From assembly GCF_014863405.1 (NCBI RefSeq), contig NZ_JACZZA010000003.1, positions 62,001 through 126,000 of the forward strand: 64,000 nucleotides of DNA, written 5' to 3'. Position 1 is the stretch's first letter. Every line of letters starts with the position of its first letter. Shown here in pieces: positions 8,947 to 18,356 of this stretch. Below the pieces are notes generated by a model that had not been told where the DNA came from, made no database searches, and worked only from the letters and a program-made list of their open reading frames with translations. Both the position numbers and the translations under genes were made by a program. The stretch comes from Dyella acidiphila. GTDB lineage: Bacteria; Pseudomonadota; Gammaproteobacteria; Xanthomonadales; Rhodanobacteraceae.

Positions 8947-9448
8947 GCGAGCTAATGTCGTTTCGCAAAAACATGCGACAGCTCGGTGCAAGCGTGAGCG
9001 GTACATCCGCCACATGCACGGCGCTGCTGAAATCACTTAGCATGCAAACAGAACAGGGGCCTTCAAGCAGCGCAACAAGACGCTGCGTCGCATAAGGGAG
9101 CGACGCGCCGGACAATCCGACGCATCGCCTGCAACAGATCAGTCGCTTGGGGCGACTGAGTGCCTTGTAAGCGAGTGGCGCCTGCTGGGCAGGATGGAAG
9201 CCGTGTGCATCCGTCTTTGTAGAGCACACCAGGGGATCGAGGGATCGATGATGAAAGATTCGCACTCGCGTCATTCGCCGGGCAGGCATCTGCATGCCTG
9301 TCATGGGCCATTGCCTGCGTACCATCCATTGTTCGCGACACGGCTGCCGCGCGGCCGCTGACGTAACCATTTACAGACTTTTCTACGACGACGCCATGGA
9401 GCGTCCGTTGTACGTGCGTGAATTCATTTCGAACAGGGGATTTTGCTG
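8947..9448. other. Intergenic region upstream of first autotransporter
   Basis: 502 bases without a convincing gene; reading frames here are fragments with no family features. A small hairpin CAGTCGC (9140-9146) / GCGACTG (9152-9158) is present, and AGGGGA at about 9435-9440 is the ribosome binding site of the autotransporter. No clear promoter can be named. Confidence 0.6.
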
Positions 9449-12400
9449 ATGCATCTGCCAACTCGCCAACACGTTTTAGCGCTATCCGTAGTGATGGCTT
9501 TGACGGCTTCGCTGAGTGCATGTGGAGGTGGCGGAGGAGGTGGCAACAGCAATGTGCGTCCTTCTGTGGGAACGCCATCGCCGACTCCAGCGCCAGCCCC
9601 CGCCCCCGCACCAGCCCCAACCCCTTCACCGGCGCCCGCACCTCCTCCGACCCCTTTGGCCAGCCCCACGCCATTGCCGACACCCGTCGTTCCGTATTAC
9701 ACGCCGCTGATGAGTCAGCTTTCGCCGGAAAACGTACAGAATGCTTGGGCAGTAGGTGGCACTCTAACTGGCAACCAGGGACAGGGAGTGAAGGTTGGCA
9801 TCATCGATTCCGGCGTTGATGCAAGTAATCCCGCATTACTCAATCGCATTACATGGTTCAAAGACTATACAAACTCGAGTAATACGACACCGCAGGATGC
9901 CTACGGTCACGGCACCGTAATGGCGGAAATCATCGGTGGCGTTGCGGTTTCCGACGGTAATCCCCTTGATTTCTACGTGGGCGGTGTCGCGCCGCAGGCT
10001 TCGTTGTATGTCGCGAAACTTGGTGACAGCACGAGTCTTATCAATACCACTCTGGCACCTCAAGCTTTGATCGATTTGGCCAATCAAGGCGTTCAGCTGA
10101 TCAATAACTCCTATGGCAGCGCGGTGCAGATCACCAGCGTTACCGCAACGAGTCCGCAAGTAACGCAGGATTATTCTCTGTATCAATGGAGCTTGAAGAG
10201 TTCTCTCAACGGCGAGCTTATGGTTTGGGCCGCTGGCAACGATGGCCATCCGCAACCGAGTGTGGAAGCGGGCTTGCCTTATTACGAGCCTAGCCTGAAA
10301 AACAACTGGCTAACCGTGGTCAACGTCTCCTTGAATGCAAGCGGACAAGTAACCGGGCTTGATGCAGATGCAACATCCAATGCCTGTGGTGTAGCTGCGC
10401 CGTGGTGCCTGGCTGCCGCCGGATATACCTATTTCTCGCCAGTATCCAACACTGCATTCTCGACCGGGGCTGCTGACGGTACATCGGGGGCGGCAGCTGT
10501 GGTAACCGGAATCGCGGCACTGGTTTGGCAGCGTTTTCCCTTCTTTACGCCCAGCAATGTGCAGCAGACCTTGCTTGGCACAGCAACCAATCTGGGGAGC
10601 CCTGCCTTTTACGGATACGGGCTGGTCAATGCGCAAGCCGCCGTCAATGGTCCGGGGCAATTGAACTGGGGTGTTTTCGACGTAAATATGCCTGCCGGTT
10701 CGTCAGCGATATTTGCGAACAATATGACCGGCACCGGTTCTATCCAGCTTGATGGAGATGGCACCCTCGCTCTGGCTGGCCGCAGCAACATCGGTGGCAT
10801 CGTAATAAACGGGGGCGTGCTCGATGTTGGCGGCTATCTTGATCAAGGGACGTACCTGGCATCAGGCAGCGTTACGCTACCGAGCGCGGCAATCGTCAAC
10901 AATGGCGAAATCAATGTCATCGGGGCATTGAACGCGGACGTTACGCTTGGGAGCGGAGGTGCCTTGGATGGTGTCCCGTACAGTGTGCTCAACGGCAACG
11001 TCACCAGCAGCGGCTGGGTGAAGACGGCGGGAGGCGGGGTCTACATCAACGGCAACTACACAGCGTTGGCGGGTACTGCCGCGACCACCGAAATCCAGAT
11101 GGGGTATCCGCTGATGGTTGCGGGTGTCGCGACACTTAACAGTACTGCCCTGCAAATCGACTTTCCTGCAGGCTATATCGCTGCCGGCCAACAAGTGTTG
11201 ATGCTGCAAGCCAATGGTGGCGTGATTGGTGAATTCGGGCCAGTAGGCGTAAGCAACGGTATCTATATCAATGGCAGCTTGTCTTACACCGCTACGCAGG
11301 TTGAGATGACCGTCACGCAAGCCTCGGTGTCTTCGATTGCCCAGACTTCCATGTCGCCGCTGGCGACGACTCAGCAGACGGCGCAGCACATTCAATCGGC
11401 GTTGACGCAAGCCAATCTATGGGCGGCGACCAATCCCGCCGCGCATCAAACATTCCTCGATAGTGCCATGGATTTTCTGCGCGTCTCGTCGATTCCATTG
11501 GCGGAAGCATCGATCAACAGCCTTTCCGGCCAGGAGCTGGCTTCCTCGCAGGGGCTTACCTTCGAACAGGCCGGCATCATCAACCGCAACGTGGCCGATC
11601 GCCTGGTCGACATCGAGCAAGGCAACACGCAGCAAGGCGCGTGGTTCCAGGGCACCGGTGCAGACGGCAGCATCGCGCGCAGCGGTTATGCCACTGGCAA
11701 CTACAGCGGCGGCGGTTCGCTGGCCGGTTACGACGTGAAGCTGGCGGACGATTTCATGCTGGGCGTAGGCCTGGACTGGAATCATCTGAGCGCGAATTAC
11801 ACCTTGCAGGCCGGCACCAATACCTCACGCAGCACCGGCGCGATGCTGTATGCGAAGTGGACGACCGGCAATGCGTATGTGTCGGGCCGCATCGGCGAAG
11901 ACTGGATCCACAGCGATACCAGCCGCTGGGGCGTGCTGGGCGTGGTGCCGGCGGCGATCACCAGTTCGCGCAACGACACGATGACGTCGGCATATCTGGA
12001 AGGGGGCTACAACTTCAGATCCGATGCGTGGACGACGACGCCGTTTGTCTCGGCTGGCGACGAACATCTGGATCGTGCTGCGATCAACGAGCAAGGTGCG
12101 GGCGGCTTCGGTATCGCCGCGCCGGGCGAAGACTTCAATCAGAGCTATGCGCAAGTCGGTGCGCGCCTGGCGTATCGCTGGAATTGGGGCGCGGGTGAGC
12201 TGTCGTTGAAAGGCTATGCCTTGTATCAGCGCATCCTGGGCGGTCGCGATCTGGGTTTCACGGCTGCCTATGCCGGTGCACCGGCGGCGACCTTCCAGCT
12301 GGAAGGCGTGAACACGGCGCGCAACAGCGAGTGGGTGGGTGCGGGTGTTAATGCCATGATGAATCAGCATTGGTCGTGGTACGTGGATCTGGACGGCCAG

Positions 12401-12460
12401 TTCGCCAGCGGCGGTACCCGGGCACGCACCATCAGCGCCGGCGCCCGCTACCGGTTCTGA
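9449..12460 (+). CDS. Subtilisin-family lipoprotein autotransporter 1
   Basis: Surface protease of 1003 residues, type V secretion. A lipoprotein signal (SLSAC, Cys25) is followed by a poly-Gly run, a Pro/Ala linker (about 40-80), a subtilisin (S8) domain with Asp120 (GIIDSG), His154 (GHGTV), Asn264 (AAGN) and Ser346 (GTSGAAA), a beta-helical stalk, and a C-terminal beta-barrel of about 280 residues ending RYRF. This layout is that of Neisseria NalP and Bordetella SphB1, which cleave other surface proteins. The ATG at 9449 is preferred to TTG 9443 because AGGGGA is 8 bases upstream. The Ser motif lacks the usual Pro (GTSxAxP). The passenger half is clearly AT-richer than the barrel half. Confidence 0.93.
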   Translation: MHLPTRQHVLALSVVMALTASLSACGGGGGGGNSNVRPSVGTPSPTPAPAPAPAPAPTPSPAPAPPPTPLASPTPLPTPVVPYYTPLMSQLSPENVQNAWAVGGTLTGNQGQGVKVGIIDSGVDASNPALLNRITWFKDYTNSSNTTPQDAYGHGTVMAEIIGGVAVSDGNPLDFYVGGVAPQASLYVAKLGDSTSLINTTLAPQALIDLANQGVQLINNSYGSAVQITSVTATSPQVTQDYSLYQWSLKSSLNGELMVWAAGNDGHPQPSVEAGLPYYEPSLKNNWLTVVNVSLNASGQVTGLDADATSNACGVAAPWCLAAAGYTYFSPVSNTAFSTGAADGTSGAAAVVTGIAALVWQRFPFFTPSNVQQTLLGTATNLGSPAFYGYGLVNAQAAVNGPGQLNWGVFDVNMPAGSSAIFANNMTGTGSIQLDGDGTLALAGRSNIGGIVINGGVLDVGGYLDQGTYLASGSVTLPSAAIVNNGEINVIGALNADVTLGSGGALDGVPYSVLNGNVTSSGWVKTAGGGVYINGNYTALAGTAATTEIQMGYPLMVAGVATLNSTALQIDFPAGYIAAGQQVLMLQANGGVIGEFGPVGVSNGIYINGSLSYTATQVEMTVTQASVSSIAQTSMSPLATTQQTAQHIQSALTQANLWAATNPAAHQTFLDSAMDFLRVSSIPLAEASINSLSGQELASSQGLTFEQAGIINRNVADRLVDIEQGNTQQGAWFQGTGADGSIARSGYATGNYSGGGSLAGYDVKLADDFMLGVGLDWNHLSANYTLQAGTNTSRSTGAMLYAKWTTGNAYVSGRIGEDWIHSDTSRWGVLGVVPAAITSSRNDTMTSAYLEGGYNFRSDAWTTTPFVSAGDEHLDRAAINEQGAGGFGIAAPGEDFNQSYAQVGARLAYRWNWGAGELSLKGYALYQRILGGRDLGFTAAYAGAPAATFQLEGVNTARNSEWVGAGVNAMMNQHWSWYVDLDGQFASGGTRARTISAGARYRF

Positions 12461-12471
12461 TTGGGCCGCCG

Positions 12472-12510
12472 CGGCGCCGCATGGCTTGTTCGCAAGTTTG
12501 TGCGGCGCCG
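12472..12510 (+). terminator. Long hairpin after autotransporter 1
   Basis: CGGCGCCGCA (12472-12481) pairs perfectly with TGCGGCGCCG (12501-12510). Its loop contains a nested CTTG-TTCG-CAAG stem. It lies 11 bases past the stop codon. There is no strong T-run, so it may stabilise the 3' end as well as terminate. Confidence 0.55.
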
Positions 12511-12680
12511 GTTGCCTGTCAGCGGACGTCATTTCGCTGACTCTCCGCGCCACCTGGGGAGTGCCAGGGTGACGCGCCGGGCACCATCTTAGAAAGGCGC
12601 GATAAGTCGCGGTCCGGCTTCGTCTTGTAGCGCAAGCTTGTACGCACGGGCGCCGCCGGCCTTCACGCCAGCGTGAAGAG

Positions 12681-12702
12681 AAAGCCCCGTTTCCGGGGCT
12701 TT
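12681..12702 (+). terminator. Rho-independent terminator-like hairpin
   Basis: AAAGCCCCG (12681-12689) pairs with CGGGGCTTT (12694-12702) around loop TTTC and is directly preceded by another dyad at 12661-12678. It is 220 bases downstream of autotransporter 1, so it is likely the end of that transcript. Confidence 0.75.
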
Positions 12703-12981
12703 TCTGAACAGGCTGAACAAAAAAAGCCTAGAAAAGCGCTGGCATCCACCTTGCTTCAACCCTCCCCAGGTTTTGCAGCAATCGATGGTTGGCGCCCCGC
12801 ATGCAGCTGTTCGAGATGCCATGCATGGGGCTTGTCCCAGCATTTTTTCCTGCCGACTGAATAGGGCTGCGCCGTGTGCTTTTGCACCGGCGCAAGGGGA
12901 ATGGCGTGTCTCGGATTTCCCTGGCGATCGCCGCGTACGAGACGTGTTTGCTCTCGATGCTTGATAAGCAGGGTTGTCGTG

Positions 12982-15942
12982 ATGGGTCGTAACAACGTAT
13001 TGGCTTTTTCGGTGGCGCTGGCGCTGACGGGTTCGCTGAGCGCATGCGGCGGAGGCGGCGGCAACGGCAATGTGAAGCCGTCCACGGCGACACCGACCAC
13101 CACCTCGGTCACCTCCACGCCGACCACCACGACGAATTCGCCCACGCCGGCGCCGACGTTGACACCAGGCCTCGCACCCACGCCGGCACCGGCACCTTCG
13201 TCGACGATCACCTCCGCGCAGGTCGCTGCGGAACTGCGCCTGCAACTGGATCCGGAAAACGTACCCACGGCGTGGAACTCGGGTGGCTCGTCAAGCAGCG
13301 TGCAAGGACAGGGTGTAAAAGTCGGCATCCTCGATACCGGTGTGCAGGCCGGCAATCCCGCCTTGAGCGGGCGCATCAGCTGGTTTCGCGATTACGTGGA
13401 TCCGTCCAACAGCACGCCCACCGATCCGCTGGGACATGGCTCGGTCGTAGCGCAGATTCTAGGCGGCACCGCCAATGCGGATGGTCCGATCGGCGATCCG
13501 TTCTATGGCGGCGTCGCACCGCAGTCCTCGCTATATGTCGCGCGCGTGGGCGATGCTTCGGGCAGCTTCGCCATGAATCTGCTGCCGCAGGCCTATAGCG
13601 ATCTGCTCAACCAGGGCGTGCGCCTGTTCAACAACTCCTACAGCATCGAACAGACGATTACCTCGCAAAGCACGGGCGCGGGCAGCCTGGTGGCGCAGGA
13701 GCAGGCATATTTTCAGCCGGCAGTGAACGCAGGCAGCCTGCTGATATGGGCGGCGGGCAATAGCGGCCATGGCCAGCCGAATGTGGAGCCGGGGCTGCCT
13801 TATCTGGAGCCCTCGCTGCAAAAAGGCTGGCTGGCGGTGGTGAATGTGATCATCAACGCCTCCGGTCAAGTTGTCGGTCTGGACAACGGTGCAGAGCCTT
13901 CCAACGGTTGCGGAGTGGCGGCGGCGTGGTGTCTGGCGGCACCAGGCAATCTCACCTTCTCGCCGGTGACCGGCACGTCGTTCTCGACCGGCGCAGGCGA
14001 GGGCACCTCTTTTTCGGCGCCGATCGTCACCGGCGTGGCGGCCCTGGTGTGGCAGCGCTTTCCTTATTTCACCGGCAACAACGTGCAGGAAACCTTGCTC
14101 GGTACGGCGACCTCGCTCGGCGATCCGGCGTTGTACGGCTACGGCCTGGTGAATGCGGCGGCGGCGGTGAACGGCCCGGGCGCGCTGGACTGGGGCGTGT
14201 TCGACGTAAACATACCCAGCGGCGCATCCGGCGTGTTCTCCAACAATATGAGCGGCAGCGGCACGCTGCAGCTCGACGGCGCCGGCAGTCTTGCCCTGAC
14301 CGGCAACGACAGCTTCGGCGGCATCAACGTCAATGGCGGTACGCTGACGGCGACCGGCACCGACAGCTTCAGCGGCAATGTCGCCATCAACGGCGGCAGC
14401 TTCGTCAGTGGAAATTCGCTCTCGGCAGCGAACATCACGATTGCACAAGGTGCATCGCTATTTGCATCGGGCGTGCTCGCCGGTGCGATCAGCAATAGCG
14501 GCACACTCAACGGCGTGCCGCAGGCATCCTCCTCCGCCTTGCAGATCCATGGCAGCTATAGCGCTTCTTCGTCGGCCAATACCGTGGTGGCACTGGGCTC
14601 GCCGATCACCATTTCGAATCAGGCCACGCTCAACAGTTCTACGCTTACCGTAATCAGCAATAGCGCCAGCAATACCGCCGGCATGGTGTTGCAGGCGATG
14701 GGCGGCGTGACCGGCCGCTTCGGCACGTTGGTGGTGCAAGGCAGTGTGTTCGGCAGCGGTTCGCTGAGCTACACGCCGACGGAAGTGGATGTGCTGCTCT
14801 ACGGTCCGCAGGTAGCTGGAGTGGCGGCCAGTTCGATGCCGAATGTCGCGACCACCCAGCAGACGGCACAACATATTCAGACGGCGTTGAATCAAACCTA
14901 CACGCCGGCCGCCGGTGCGTCCGGCAACAGTGCCTTCCTCAGTGCAGAGGGAGAGTTTCTGCGCGTCAGCTCGCTTGAGCAGGCGCAGGCATCGATCAAT
15001 TCGCTGTCCGGCCAGATGCTGGTGTCCTCGCAGGCACTGACCTTTGCGCAGGGTGGCATCATCAACCGTTCGGTCGCCGATCGGCTGGCCAGCATCGACG
15101 ATGCACCGGATCGGCAAGGTGCATGGCTGCAGGCCACCGGCGCCAGTGGCGATATCGGCCAAAGCGGCTACGCCACCGGCAGCTACAGCGGCGGTGGCTC
15201 GGTGGCGGGCTATGACATGGCGATCGGCGATAGCGCCACGGTCGGCGTGGGAGCCGACTGGAATCGCCTGGATGCCAACTACGATTTGCAGGCCGGCAGC
15301 GGCAGTTCGCGTGCCTTCGGTGCGATGCTGTATGGCCGCTACGATATCGGCGCCGCCTATGTCAGCGGCCGCGCAGGCGAAGACTGGATCCACAGCAGCA
15401 CCAGCCGCTGGGCCATGCTCGGCGGCAACAGCGCTGCCATCGCCAGTGTGCGCAAGGACCGGCTCACCACGCTGTACGGCGAAACCGGCTATGTGCTGCA
15501 TGCAGCCGACTGGACACTGACACCTTTCGTCGCGGCGAGTTTTGAAAAACTCGCGCGCGGCCAGATCGATGAAAGCGGCGCAGGCGGATTCGGGATTGCT
15601 GCCGCGGCGGCGAGTTTCGAGCAGAGCAGCGGCCAGCTCGGTGCGCGGCTTGCGCATCAATGGCGCTGGCAGGGCGGCGAGACCACCTTGCAGGCGTATG
15701 CGCTGTATCAGCGCCTGGCCAGCGGCAGCAACCTGGCGTTTACCGCCGCCTATGCCGGGGCACCTGCCGCGACGTTCCAGCTGCAAGGCGTGAATTCGCC
15801 GCGCGGCAGTGGCTGGGCCGGGGTGGAAGTGAGTACGCAGCTGGCGAGCCGCTGGAGCTGGTTCGTGGATCTCAGTGGCGAGTTCACGGGTGGGCGCACG
15901 GATGCCGGGATGATCAGTGCGGGCGCGCGGTTTCGCTTTTGA
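12982..15942 (+). CDS. Subtilisin-family lipoprotein autotransporter 2 (tandem paralogue)
   Basis: Paralogue of the preceding gene, 986 residues, same order of parts: lipobox SLSAC (Cys22), Gly run, Thr/Pro linker, S8 protease domain with Asp118 (GILDTG), His152 (GHGSV), Asn260 (AAGN) and Ser343 in the canonical GTSFSAP, a Gly/Ser/Asn-rich stalk, and a beta-barrel ending in RFRF. The join to the barrel, TTQQTAQHIQTAL, is almost the same in both copies. The start is ATG 12982 with CAGGG 8 bases upstream; the 36-codon in-frame extension lacks a signal peptide and is rejected. GC content is uniformly high, unlike the passenger of copy 1. Confidence 0.94.
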   Translation: MGRNNVLAFSVALALTGSLSACGGGGGNGNVKPSTATPTTTSVTSTPTTTTNSPTPAPTLTPGLAPTPAPAPSSTITSAQVAAELRLQLDPENVPTAWNSGGSSSSVQGQGVKVGILDTGVQAGNPALSGRISWFRDYVDPSNSTPTDPLGHGSVVAQILGGTANADGPIGDPFYGGVAPQSSLYVARVGDASGSFAMNLLPQAYSDLLNQGVRLFNNSYSIEQTITSQSTGAGSLVAQEQAYFQPAVNAGSLLIWAAGNSGHGQPNVEPGLPYLEPSLQKGWLAVVNVIINASGQVVGLDNGAEPSNGCGVAAAWCLAAPGNLTFSPVTGTSFSTGAGEGTSFSAPIVTGVAALVWQRFPYFTGNNVQETLLGTATSLGDPALYGYGLVNAAAAVNGPGALDWGVFDVNIPSGASGVFSNNMSGSGTLQLDGAGSLALTGNDSFGGINVNGGTLTATGTDSFSGNVAINGGSFVSGNSLSAANITIAQGASLFASGVLAGAISNSGTLNGVPQASSSALQIHGSYSASSSANTVVALGSPITISNQATLNSSTLTVISNSASNTAGMVLQAMGGVTGRFGTLVVQGSVFGSGSLSYTPTEVDVLLYGPQVAGVAASSMPNVATTQQTAQHIQTALNQTYTPAAGASGNSAFLSAEGEFLRVSSLEQAQASINSLSGQMLVSSQALTFAQGGIINRSVADRLASIDDAPDRQGAWLQATGASGDIGQSGYATGSYSGGGSVAGYDMAIGDSATVGVGADWNRLDANYDLQAGSGSSRAFGAMLYGRYDIGAAYVSGRAGEDWIHSSTSRWAMLGGNSAAIASVRKDRLTTLYGETGYVLHAADWTLTPFVAASFEKLARGQIDESGAGGFGIAAAAASFEQSSGQLGARLAHQWRWQGGETTLQAYALYQRLASGSNLAFTAAYAGAPAATFQLQGVNSPRGSGWAGVEVSTQLASRWSWFVDLSGEFTGGRTDAGMISAGARFRF

Positions 15943-16260
15943 TCGGTGGTTTAGCGAGGCATGAGGTCTTGCGCCGTTTTCGCCTGGACTGTGCCGCCAC
16001 CCAACGCGGACCTGGGTACGGTGCGACGGCGCTCGTACTGCTCATTCAATGGTGCCAAGAGGCGTACCGACCATGATTGCGGCCTGCCCTCCCTACTCAC
16101 TTGGGCATTCGGCCAACTGCCAAGAAAGAAGTTCGCGCGACTTTTAAACCCTCCGTTCGCATGATGCATCTGTGGTCGTGCTGTCCCTTGCAGGTACTTT
16201 CGTGAAATTAGCCTCTCGCTCGTGCCGGGGCGGCTGCTTCTATCGACAAAGGGTGCGCGC
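15943..16260. other. Intergenic region before the alpha/beta hydrolase
   Basis: 318 bases with no recognisable gene. Short open frames on both strands (about 15951-16280 minus, 15961-16164 plus) show no domain or signal. AAAGGG at 16248-16253 is the hydrolase ribosome binding site. Base composition becomes AT-richer from about 16130 onward. Confidence 0.55.
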
Positions 16261-17151
16261 ATGTTGGCGAAACGATTCATCCAGCTTGCATTTTTGTTCT
16301 ACTCTCTGAGCGCGTCCTTCGCGATGAGCCAAACTACCGACACCCAGGTCGATGTAGGTGGAAATCAATTGAATTTCCACGTCATCAAGGGCCAGGGCAT
16401 GCCCATCCTGTTTGAAGCAGGTGGCGGCGACGATTCGACCGTTTGGAGCGGCATCCTGCCGCCGCTGGCACGCATCACCAATGCCACATTGATTGCCTAT
16501 GACAGGCCGGGATTCGGAAAGAGCGGCCTGGATAGAAAAAGGCACGGCATCGTCAACGGCGTAAGCGATCTTGAAAAAGGCCTCAAGGCGCTAGGCTATG
16601 ACGGGAGCATCATGTTGGTTGCGCATTCGTTAGGAGGGCTTTACGCCGAGTTGTATGCCGCAAGACATCCTGACAGGGTGAAATCGATAGTTTTAATCGA
16701 TGCCACGGAGAGTTGCTTCCTGACTCCCGAGGAATTGGATATCACCGAGAAAACCTATAAAGGACAAATGGGCGATTTCAAGGCCCACCGGCCGGGTGTG
16801 TACTATTTGTTGAGCGATTACCGGGCGATGGCCGACGTGATGCGGAAAGTTGCGTTTCCCCCTTCCATTCCGGTAACCGATATCGTCTCGCAGCACCCTC
16901 CTTTCTCAAGTGAAGCTGAAAGGCAGCATTGGGAGGATTGCCATCAACAATTTGCGCGCGCCGCTACGAACCGGAAAGGTATCCTCGCGGTCGGAACGGG
17001 GCACTATATTTTCCATGACAACCCCGCTCTGGTTATCAATGCGATCGTCAAAGCGTATGCCGATACGTTGGACACCGAGCAGCGTTCATCCCTGCTGGAG
17101 CGCAGCTTGTCTTTCAACATGCAAGAAACCAACAAGCAGGGAACGCCGTAA
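16261..17151 (+). CDS. Secreted alpha/beta hydrolase
   Basis: Exported hydrolase of 296 residues. A signal peptide (cleavage near SFA-M) precedes an alpha/beta-hydrolase fold with the nucleophile Ser123 (VAHSLGGL), a probable acid Asp147 (VLIDATE) and His248 (GTGHYIF). YDRPGFGKSG is the usual strand-4 block. The ATG at 16261 is chosen because AAAGGG lies 7 bases upstream and the signal peptide then starts the protein; a GTG 13 codons earlier is possible. The gene is lower in GC than its neighbours (27 of 60 bases in 16681-16740 are G or C), which suggests transfer. The substrate (ester or lactone) is unknown. Confidence 0.85.
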   Translation: MLAKRFIQLAFLFYSLSASFAMSQTTDTQVDVGGNQLNFHVIKGQGMPILFEAGGGDDSTVWSGILPPLARITNATLIAYDRPGFGKSGLDRKRHGIVNGVSDLEKGLKALGYDGSIMLVAHSLGGLYAELYAARHPDRVKSIVLIDATESCFLTPEELDITEKTYKGQMGDFKAHRPGVYYLLSDYRAMADVMRKVAFPPSIPVTDIVSQHPPFSSEAERQHWEDCHQQFARAATNRKGILAVGTGHYIFHDNPALVINAIVKAYADTLDTEQRSSLLERSLSFNMQETNKQGTP

Positions 17152-17158
17152 GCCTTCG

Positions 17159-17180
17159 CCCGTTTCAACGAGAAAACGGG
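17159..17180 (+). terminator. Weak terminator after the hydrolase gene
   Basis: CCCGTTT (17159-17165) pairs with AAACGGG (17174-17180) over an 8-base loop, seven bases past the stop codon, followed by a modest T-containing stretch. Confidence 0.4.
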
Positions 17181-17318
17181 AATCCATTTTGGCTTTACGC
17201 ATGTGTATCAAGATGGATGATTCGCTGCACGCCCCAGCGATACTGCGCTTCGGACTTTCCACGCGCTTCGCCCCGCTTGCGCGGGAACGATGCCGCAGGG
17301 GCGCTGCATCGACCAACG

Positions 17319-18335
17319 TTACGCGTCGTCCGCCACGCGCAGCAGCAATTTGCCGCGGTGCGTCCCGTCAAACAACTTGTTCAACACCACCGGCGCATGC
17401 TCCAGCCCATCCTCGATGGTCTCCTCCGCCTTGATGCGCCCGCTCATCACCCAGCCGACCAGGTCCTGCACTGCCTTCTGCGTATCGGCATAGTCGAACG
17501 CCAGGAAGCCGCGCACGGTCAACCGCTTCACGATGATCACGCTGTAGTCGTCGCTGGGCTTGCCGCCGCTGGCGTAGTTGGCGATCAGTCCGCATAGCGC
17601 CACGCGGCCACCGTTGACCATGCGCGACAGCACGCCGCGCATCACCGGGCCGCCGACGTTCTCGAAATTCACGTGCACACCATCCGGCGTGGCTTCGGCC
17701 AGCGCCTGCTTCCAGTTGTCGGCCTTGTAGTCGACCGCCGCATCGAAGCCCAGCTCCTGTACCAGGTGCCGGCATTTGTCGGCGCCGCCGGCAATGCCGA
17801 CCACGCGTGCGCCGCGCAGCTTGCCGATCTGCCCGGCGATGGAGCCTACCGAGCCGGCGGCGGCAGATACCACCAGCGTTTCGCCGGGTTGCACCGGTGC
17901 AATCTCGGTGAGGCCGTAATAGGCGGTAATGCCACTGAAGCCGCACGCGCCCAGCAGGGTCGGCAGGGGTACGCTCAGGTTCTTCGGCAGTTTTACGTAA
18001 TCCTTGCGGCGCTGGTCGCTGATTACCGCGTAGTCCTGCCAGCCCAGCAGGCCTTGCACCAGATCGCCTTCGGTGTAGTGCGGCGATTTCGATGCCAGCA
18101 CCCGGCCCATGCCCAGCGCGCGCATCACCTCGCCGATCGCCACCGGCGGCATGTATTGCGGAACGTCGCTCATCCATACCCGGTTGGTCGGATCCATCGA
18201 CAGGTACAGCACGCGCACCAGTACCTCGCCGTCCTTCAGTTCGGGTACGGGTTGTTGCTGCAATTCAAAATCTTCGCGCTTGACCAGCCCTTCCGGGCGA
18301 TGCTTCAGGCGCAATTGGCGGTTGACGAATGACAT
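17319..18335 (-). CDS. NADP-dependent medium-chain reductase, CurA-like
   Basis: MDR-superfamily enzyme of 338 residues that reduces activated double bonds with NADPH, as in curcumin/prostaglandin reductases. The N-terminal substrate domain (VRVLYLSMDPTNRVWM) is followed by a Rossmann domain with SAAAGSVGSIAGQIGKLRGA and a GGxxRVALCG-type strand. Zinc ligands of true alcohol dehydrogenases are absent. It is the last gene of the minus-strand operon that begins with the acyl-CoA dehydrogenase, 21 bases after the SDR, so it probably acts on an enoyl intermediate or a related toxic enal. Confidence 0.9.
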   Translation of the reverse strand: MSFVNRQLRLKHRPEGLVKREDFELQQQPVPELKDGEVLVRVLYLSMDPTNRVWMSDVPQYMPPVAIGEVMRALGMGRVLASKSPHYTEGDLVQGLLGWQDYAVISDQRRKDYVKLPKNLSVPLPTLLGACGFSGITAYYGLTEIAPVQPGETLVVSAAAGSVGSIAGQIGKLRGARVVGIAGGADKCRHLVQELGFDAAVDYKADNWKQALAEATPDGVHVNFENVGGPVMRGVLSRMVNGGRVALCGLIANYASGGKPSDDYSVIIVKRLTVRGFLAFDYADTQKAVQDLVGWVMSGRIKAEETIEDGLEHAPVVLNKLFDGTHRGKLLLRVADDA

Positions 18336-18356
18336 GGTGTTGGCTCCGGCAGATAT

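Larger units (their letters stand above)
12461..12981. other. Intergenic region between the two autotransporters
   Basis: 521 bases with no supported gene. It holds a long hairpin at 12472-12510, a dyad CTTCACGC/GCGTGAAG at 12661-12678 and a terminator-like hairpin at 12681-12702. The second autotransporter therefore probably has its own promoter in the last 280 bases, but no clear -35/-10 pair could be picked. Confidence 0.6.

Noticed and set aside
16222-16260. GTG start for the secreted hydrolase
   Set aside because: It would put 13 residues in front of the signal peptide. The ATG at 16261 has AAAGGG at good spacing.
15951-16280. 109-residue minus-strand frame in the gap before the hydrolase
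   Set aside because: No ribosome site, domain or signal, and it overlaps the hydrolase start. It is kept only as an unannotated gap.
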